64,000 bases of DNA from Blattabacterium cuenoti (GTDB taxonomy: Bacteria; Bacteroidota; Bacteroidia; Flavobacteriales; Blattabacteriaceae): assembly GCF_014252075.1 (NCBI RefSeq), contig NZ_CP059209.1, positions 248,001-312,000 on the forward strand, written 5' to 3'. Of the stretch, positions 60,927 through 64,000 are shown piece by piece. The stretch's first letter is position 1, and the number at the start of each line of letters is the position of its first letter. Made by a program: the position numbers and the translations under genes. A model generated the notes under the pieces. The model saw only the letters and a list, made by a program, of their open reading frames with translations. It was not told where the DNA came from and ran no database searches.

Positions 60927-61727
60927 TTATGAAATTATAGTTTCACTAATTCCAGTATTCGAAAAACCACCATCATGATACAAATTTTGCATCGTTACTT
61001 TTCTTGTTAAATCTGAAAAAAGTGTAATTATATAGTTAGCACAATCTTGTGCTGAAGCGTTTCCTAATGGAGATATTTTCTCAGAAAATAGAAAAAATTT
61101 ATTAAAACCTTTAATGGATTTTGCTGCTCTTGTTATACTAGGAGATTGTGATACAGTATTAACCCTAACCTTTTCTTTGACTCCCCAATGATAACCAAAA
61201 TTACGTGTAATACTTTCTAAATAGGACTTATAATCAGACATATCACCATAATGTGGAAAACTTCGTTGAGAAGCAATATATGTTAAAGCTACAATAGAAC
61301 CCCACCTATTCATCGCTTTTTTATTCCAAGCCGTTTGCATAATTTTATGATAAGAGACAGCAGATATTTCCCATCCTTTTCTTAAAAATTCATAATTCAG
61401 AGAGGTATAAGTCAATCCTTTTCGTATATTTATAGACATAGCTATAGAATGCAATAAAAAATCTATTTTTCCTCCAAAATGATCTAATGTTTTTTCAAAC
61501 AAAATATTAAGATCTGATATGGAAGTGGCGTCTGCTGGAATAACCATAGATTTTGTTTTATGAGATAATTCATGAATTTTTCCAATTCTTAAAGAAGCAG
61601 GGGTATTAGTTAATACAAAAGATGCTTTTTCTTCATAAGCACGTTCCGCAACTTTCCAAGCAATAGAATTTTCATCGAAGGCACCAAATATAATCCCTTT
61701 TTTTCCTTTCAATAGATTGTAAGACAT
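60927..61727 (-). CDS. fabI: Enoyl-[acyl carrier protein] reductase (NADH)
   Basis: 266 residues, short-chain dehydrogenase fold; last reduction in each fatty acid elongation cycle. GKKGIIFGAFDENSIAWKVA near residues 8-27 is the FabI-type NAD-binding loop, LLHSIAMSINIR near 85 the SIA region, and the Tyr-x6-Lys active site is Y-GDMSDY-K near 159-166. A 19-base palindrome touches its start codon. It lies between metK and rpe in the leftward run. Confidence 0.94.
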   Translation of the reverse strand: MSYNLLKGKKGIIFGAFDENSIAWKVAERAYEEKASFVLTNTPASLRIGKIHELSHKTKSMVIPADATSISDLNILFEKTLDHFGGKIDFLLHSIAMSINIRKGLTYTSLNYEFLRKGWEISAVSYHKIMQTAWNKKAMNRWGSIVALTYIASQRSFPHYGDMSDYKSYLESITRNFGYHWGVKEKVRVNTVSQSPSITRAAKSIKGFNKFFLFSEKISPLGNASAQDCANYIITLFSDLTRKVTMQNLYHDGGFSNTGISETIIS

Positions 61728-61745
61728 AGTTAAAATTTTTAACTA
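61727..61745. repeat. 19-bp palindrome at the fabI start codon
   Basis: TAGTTAAAA-T-TTTTAACTA is perfect. It begins at the A of the fabI ATG (minus strand) and fills most of the short metK-fabI gap. Possible operator or mRNA structure; all A/T except one G/C pair, so chance is plausible. Confidence 0.5.
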
Positions 61746-61761
61746 AAAATACCTAAAATAC

Positions 61762-63024
61762 CTATTTTTTGAATTTCATATTAAAAATTTCCTTTATGAC
61801 AGGTAAATAATCCAACTTTTCCCATGTGAAAAGTTCTACTTCTTGTTTTTTTGGATTTCCTTCTATATCCAAAAAAGACTTATATACTTTTCTTGGAGTT
61901 TTTCCCATATGTCCATACACAGATGTTTCTTCATACATTGGTTGACGTAATTTTAATCTTTTTTCTATAGCATAAGGACGTAAATCAAAAATTTGATTTA
62001 TATTCGACGCAATCTTTTCATTATCTATCTTTGATTTGCCATAGGTATTGACAAAAATACCAATCGGTTCTGAAATTCCTGCTGCATAGGAAATTTGTAT
62101 CAGTAATTCATCTGAAATTCCTGCTGCAACAAGGTTTTTCGCTATATGTCTAGCCGCATAAGCGCCAGATCTATCCATTTTAGATGGATCCTTTCCAGAA
62201 AAAGCTCCTCCTCCATGAGATCCTCTTCCTCCATAAGTATCCACGATAATCTTTCTTCCAGTCAGTCCAGTATCTCCATGAGGGCCTCCAATGACAAATT
62301 TTCCTGTAGAATTAATGTAATATTTTGTTTTATCTGTAAATAATTTTTTTACATTTTTTGATCGTATATTATTCTTTACTCTTGGAATCAGAATGTTTAT
62401 AACATCCTGAACAATACGTTTATGCATTCTTTTTTTAGTATCAAATTCATCATGCTGAGTTGAAATCACTATAGAGTGAATATGCACCGGAGCATTTGTA
62501 TTCGAATATTCCAAAGTAACTTGAGATTTTGCATCTGGACGTAAGTAAGTCATTTTTTCTCCTTCATTTCGAATTGATGAAAGTTCCCTTAATATATGAT
62601 GTGAGATCTCTAATGTTAAAGGCATATAATTTTCAGTCTCTTTAACAGCGTAACCAAACACGATTCCTTGATCTCCAGATCCTTGATCTTCTTTTTTGGA
62701 TCTATTAATCCCCTCTAATAGATCCAAAGACTGTTCTTGAATAGAAGAAATAATTCCACAAGAATCTGCATTGAATCTATATTCATTTTTTGTATATCCT
62801 ATTTTTCTAAGTATATCACGAGCTATTTTTTGAACATTAACCCAACTTTTAGAATTGACTTCTCCAGCTAATATAATTTGTCCAGTGGTCACTAAAGTTT
62901 CTATAGCTACTTTTGCATCTGGGTCAGACGCTATAAAATGATCTAATATAGAGTCCGATATTTGGTCTGAAATTTTATCAGGGTGACCTTCTGAAACAGA
63001 TTCGCTGGTAAATAAATAAGCCAT
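61762..63024 (-). CDS. metK: S-adenosylmethionine synthetase
   Basis: 420 residues; makes SAM from ATP and methionine, which supplies RsmH, RsmG, TrmD, RlmB and MtaB encoded in this window. TSESVSEGHPDKISDQISD at residues 6-24 is the ATP-site opening, GSGDQGIVFGYA near 118, GGPHGDTGLTGRKIIVDTYGG near 246 in part and GGGAFSGKDPSKMDRSGAY near 271 in part. Complete. An exact 18-base direct repeat encodes AAGIS twice near residues 300-315. Confidence 0.96.
   Translation of the reverse strand: MAYLFTSESVSEGHPDKISDQISDSILDHFIASDPDAKVAIETLVTTGQIILAGEVNSKSWVNVQKIARDILRKIGYTKNEYRFNADSCGIISSIQEQSLDLLEGINRSKKEDQGSGDQGIVFGYAVKETENYMPLTLEISHHILRELSSIRNEGEKMTYLRPDAKSQVTLEYSNTNAPVHIHSIVISTQHDEFDTKKRMHKRIVQDVINILIPRVKNNIRSKNVKKLFTDKTKYYINSTGKFVIGGPHGDTGLTGRKIIVDTYGGRGSHGGGAFSGKDPSKMDRSGAYAARHIAKNLVAAGISDELLIQISYAAGISEPIGIFVNTYGKSKIDNEKIASNINQIFDLRPYAIEKRLKLRQPMYEETSVYGHMGKTPRKVYKSFLDIEGNPKKQEVELFTWEKLDYLPVIKEIFNMKFKK
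62069..62128 (-). repeat. 18-bp direct repeat within metK
   Basis: TCTGAAATTCCTGCTGCA occurs at 62069-62086 and 62111-62128 (42-base period), encoding AAGIS in both places. The second position in most relatives reads more like AIGVA, so one copy may have been matched to the other. Confidence 0.8.
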
Positions 63025-63060
63025 TTTTTTAGGACTGAGCTATTTAAGTTCTATAAATAA

Positions 63061-64000
63061 TTACCTGATTTGATTTTGAATTTTAATAGATTCCTGGTGC
63101 AAAAGTTTAAAAAATCCTTCAAGGAATTCTTCAGAAATTCCTAAACTTCTACCTAAGTGAATAGATTTTTCCATAATTTTTTTCCATCTTTCAGGTTGAA
63201 ATATAGCTACATCTGAAGATTTTTTTAAAACTCCTAATTTCTTTGAAATGTTCATTCTTTCTGCTAAAAGCGCGATAATATTTTCATCTAGTTCATCAAT
63301 GAAAATTCTAAAAGAATCTAAATCTCTTTTACTTTTTTGATCACATTTTTTGAGATCTGTTAATTTTTTTAATATTTTCAAAAGATTTTCAGGAGTAATT
63401 TGTTGTTGAGCGTCACTCCAAGCATGATCAGGATCACAATGACTTTCTATCATTAATCCTTCATATTGAAAATGATAAGCTTTTTTTGCTATATCAAAAA
63501 TTCCTTCTTTATTTCCGCAAATATGTGAAGGATCACATATAATGGGTATTCTAGGAAGAATCCTCCTAAAATTTAACAAAAAATTCCAATTAGGTTGATT
63601 ACGATATTTAGAGTTTTTGTAGGTATAGAAACCACGGTGTATCACTCCCAATTTTCTAATTCCTTTACTAAACAAACGTTCCAAAGCTCCTATCCATAAT
63701 TCTATATCAGGATGAATTGGATTTTTAACCAAAATAATTTTATTATTTTCTCCTTCCAGAGCTTCCGCTATTTCTTGAATAGTGAAAGGACTAGCTGTAC
63801 TTCTAGCACCTATCCAAAGAACATCTATTTCAAAAGAAATAGCTAGTTTAACGTGTTCTGCATTAGCTATTTCTGTGGATACCATGAATCCAGTATTTTT
63901 TTTAACTTTACGAAGCCATTCAAGTCCTTTTTTTCCAATACCTTCAAAATTATTTGGTTTTGTCCTAGGTTTCCATATTCCTGCCCGAAATACTTGAACA
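63061..64000 (-). CDS. Bifunctional DAHP synthase/chorismate mutase, 5' end beyond window
   Basis: The frame stays open to the right edge and reads FRAGIWKPRTKPNNFEG before the internal Met at 63883-63885, so about 50 or more N-terminal residues lie outside. The DAHP synthase barrel shows VLWIGARSTASPF, NPIHPDIELWIG and CDPSHICGNKE; after a short linker, the last ~85 residues are an AroQ-type chorismate mutase (DSFRIFIDELDENIIALLAERM). Such fusions are common in Bacteroidota. It joins the first shikimate step to the entry of phenylalanine/tyrosine synthesis, complementing aroA and transketolase at the left end. Confidence 0.92.
   Translation of the reverse strand, partial: VQVFRAGIWKPRTKPNNFEGIGKKGLEWLRKVKKNTGFMVSTEIANAEHVKLAISFEIDVLWIGARSTASPFTIQEIAEALEGENNKIILVKNPIHPDIELWIGALERLFSKGIRKLGVIHRGFYTYKNSKYRNQPNWNFLLNFRRILPRIPIICDPSHICGNKEGIFDIAKKAYHFQYEGLMIESHCDPDHAWSDAQQQITPENLLKILKKLTDLKKCDQKSKRDLDSFRIFIDELDENIIALLAERMNISKKLGVLKKSSDVAIFQPERWKKIMEKSIHLGRSLGISEEFLEGFFKLLHQESIKIQNQIR

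Noticed and set aside
1..64000. Mobile elements, prophage, CRISPR arrays or toxin-antitoxin pairs
   Set aside because: No transposase, integrase, cas or repeat-spacer pattern was seen; the holin-like gene has no phage context.

Overview
The window is a gene-dense, very AT-rich bacterial chromosome segment. Gene content and style point to Bacteroidota, order Flavobacteriales, most likely a reduced insect endosymbiont such as Blattabacterium of cockroaches. Supporting signs are TAnnTTTG -7 promoter boxes, almost no Shine-Dalgarno sequences, a split two-subunit transketolase, a fused DAHP synthase/chorismate mutase, an OmpA protein with calcium-type (thrombospondin type 3) repeats, a mevalonate-pathway enzyme, and DnaG and Tgt proteins without their usual zinc ligands. 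The species is inferred; no 16S gene is present. There are no mobile elements, prophages or CRISPR arrays, and no gene-free stretch over 300 bases.

Layout. 1-9.6 kb: end of an NlpC/P60 peptidase gene, a leftward aroA-MazG-transketolase operon, smpB, an OmpA-family protein, tatC, ychF, an M42 aminopeptidase and dapF. 9.6-13.3 kb: HtrA protease, an LptF/LptG permease and tgt. 13.4-27.8 kb: one long dcw (division and cell wall) cluster, rsmH-ftsL-ftsI-murE-mraY-murD-ftsW-murG-murC-ftsQ-ftsA-ftsZ. 27.9-38 kb: hisS, pnuC, a phosphopantetheinyl transferase, mrp, purine nucleoside phosphorylase, murB, small envelope proteins, rlmB, pheS, a conserved uncharacterised gene, cvpA-like and LuxE-like genes. 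38-48.3 kb: phosphate transporter, ruvA, der, trmD, argH, gyrB, uppP, truB, rpsP. 48.3-52.3 kb: tRNA-Gln, a dicarboxylate symporter, mvaD, tRNA-His and an aspartate-type aminotransferase. 52.3-64 kb: rsmG, an amidohydrolase, lysS, lipB, mtaB, peroxiredoxin, dnaG, rpe, fabI, metK and the DAHP synthase/chorismate mutase gene, which runs off the right edge.

How the genes work together. Much of the window builds peptidoglycan: dapF supplies meso-diaminopimelate, murB/C/D/E, mraY and murG make lipid II, uppP recycles and mvaD helps make its polyprenyl carrier, and ftsI/ftsW/ftsA/ftsQ/ftsL/ftsZ place it at the septum. aroA, transketolase, rpe and DAHP synthase/chorismate mutase serve the shikimate route, and argH the arginine route, as expected of a nutritional symbiont.

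The most notable observation is that two genes of this one pathway, murD and mvaD, are each broken in frame at a poly(A) tract (A11; A9-G-A11) while all flanking coding sequence looks intact. This is the pattern expected if RNA polymerase slippage (or ribosomal frameshifting) on A-tracts restores the protein, but a sequencing homopolymer error must be excluded. Other structural oddities are a 14-bp perfect inverted repeat inside trmD, a 33-bp exact duplication between the two G1 motifs of der, a G8 run in ftsI, and twelve convergent gene pairs with almost no space between them.
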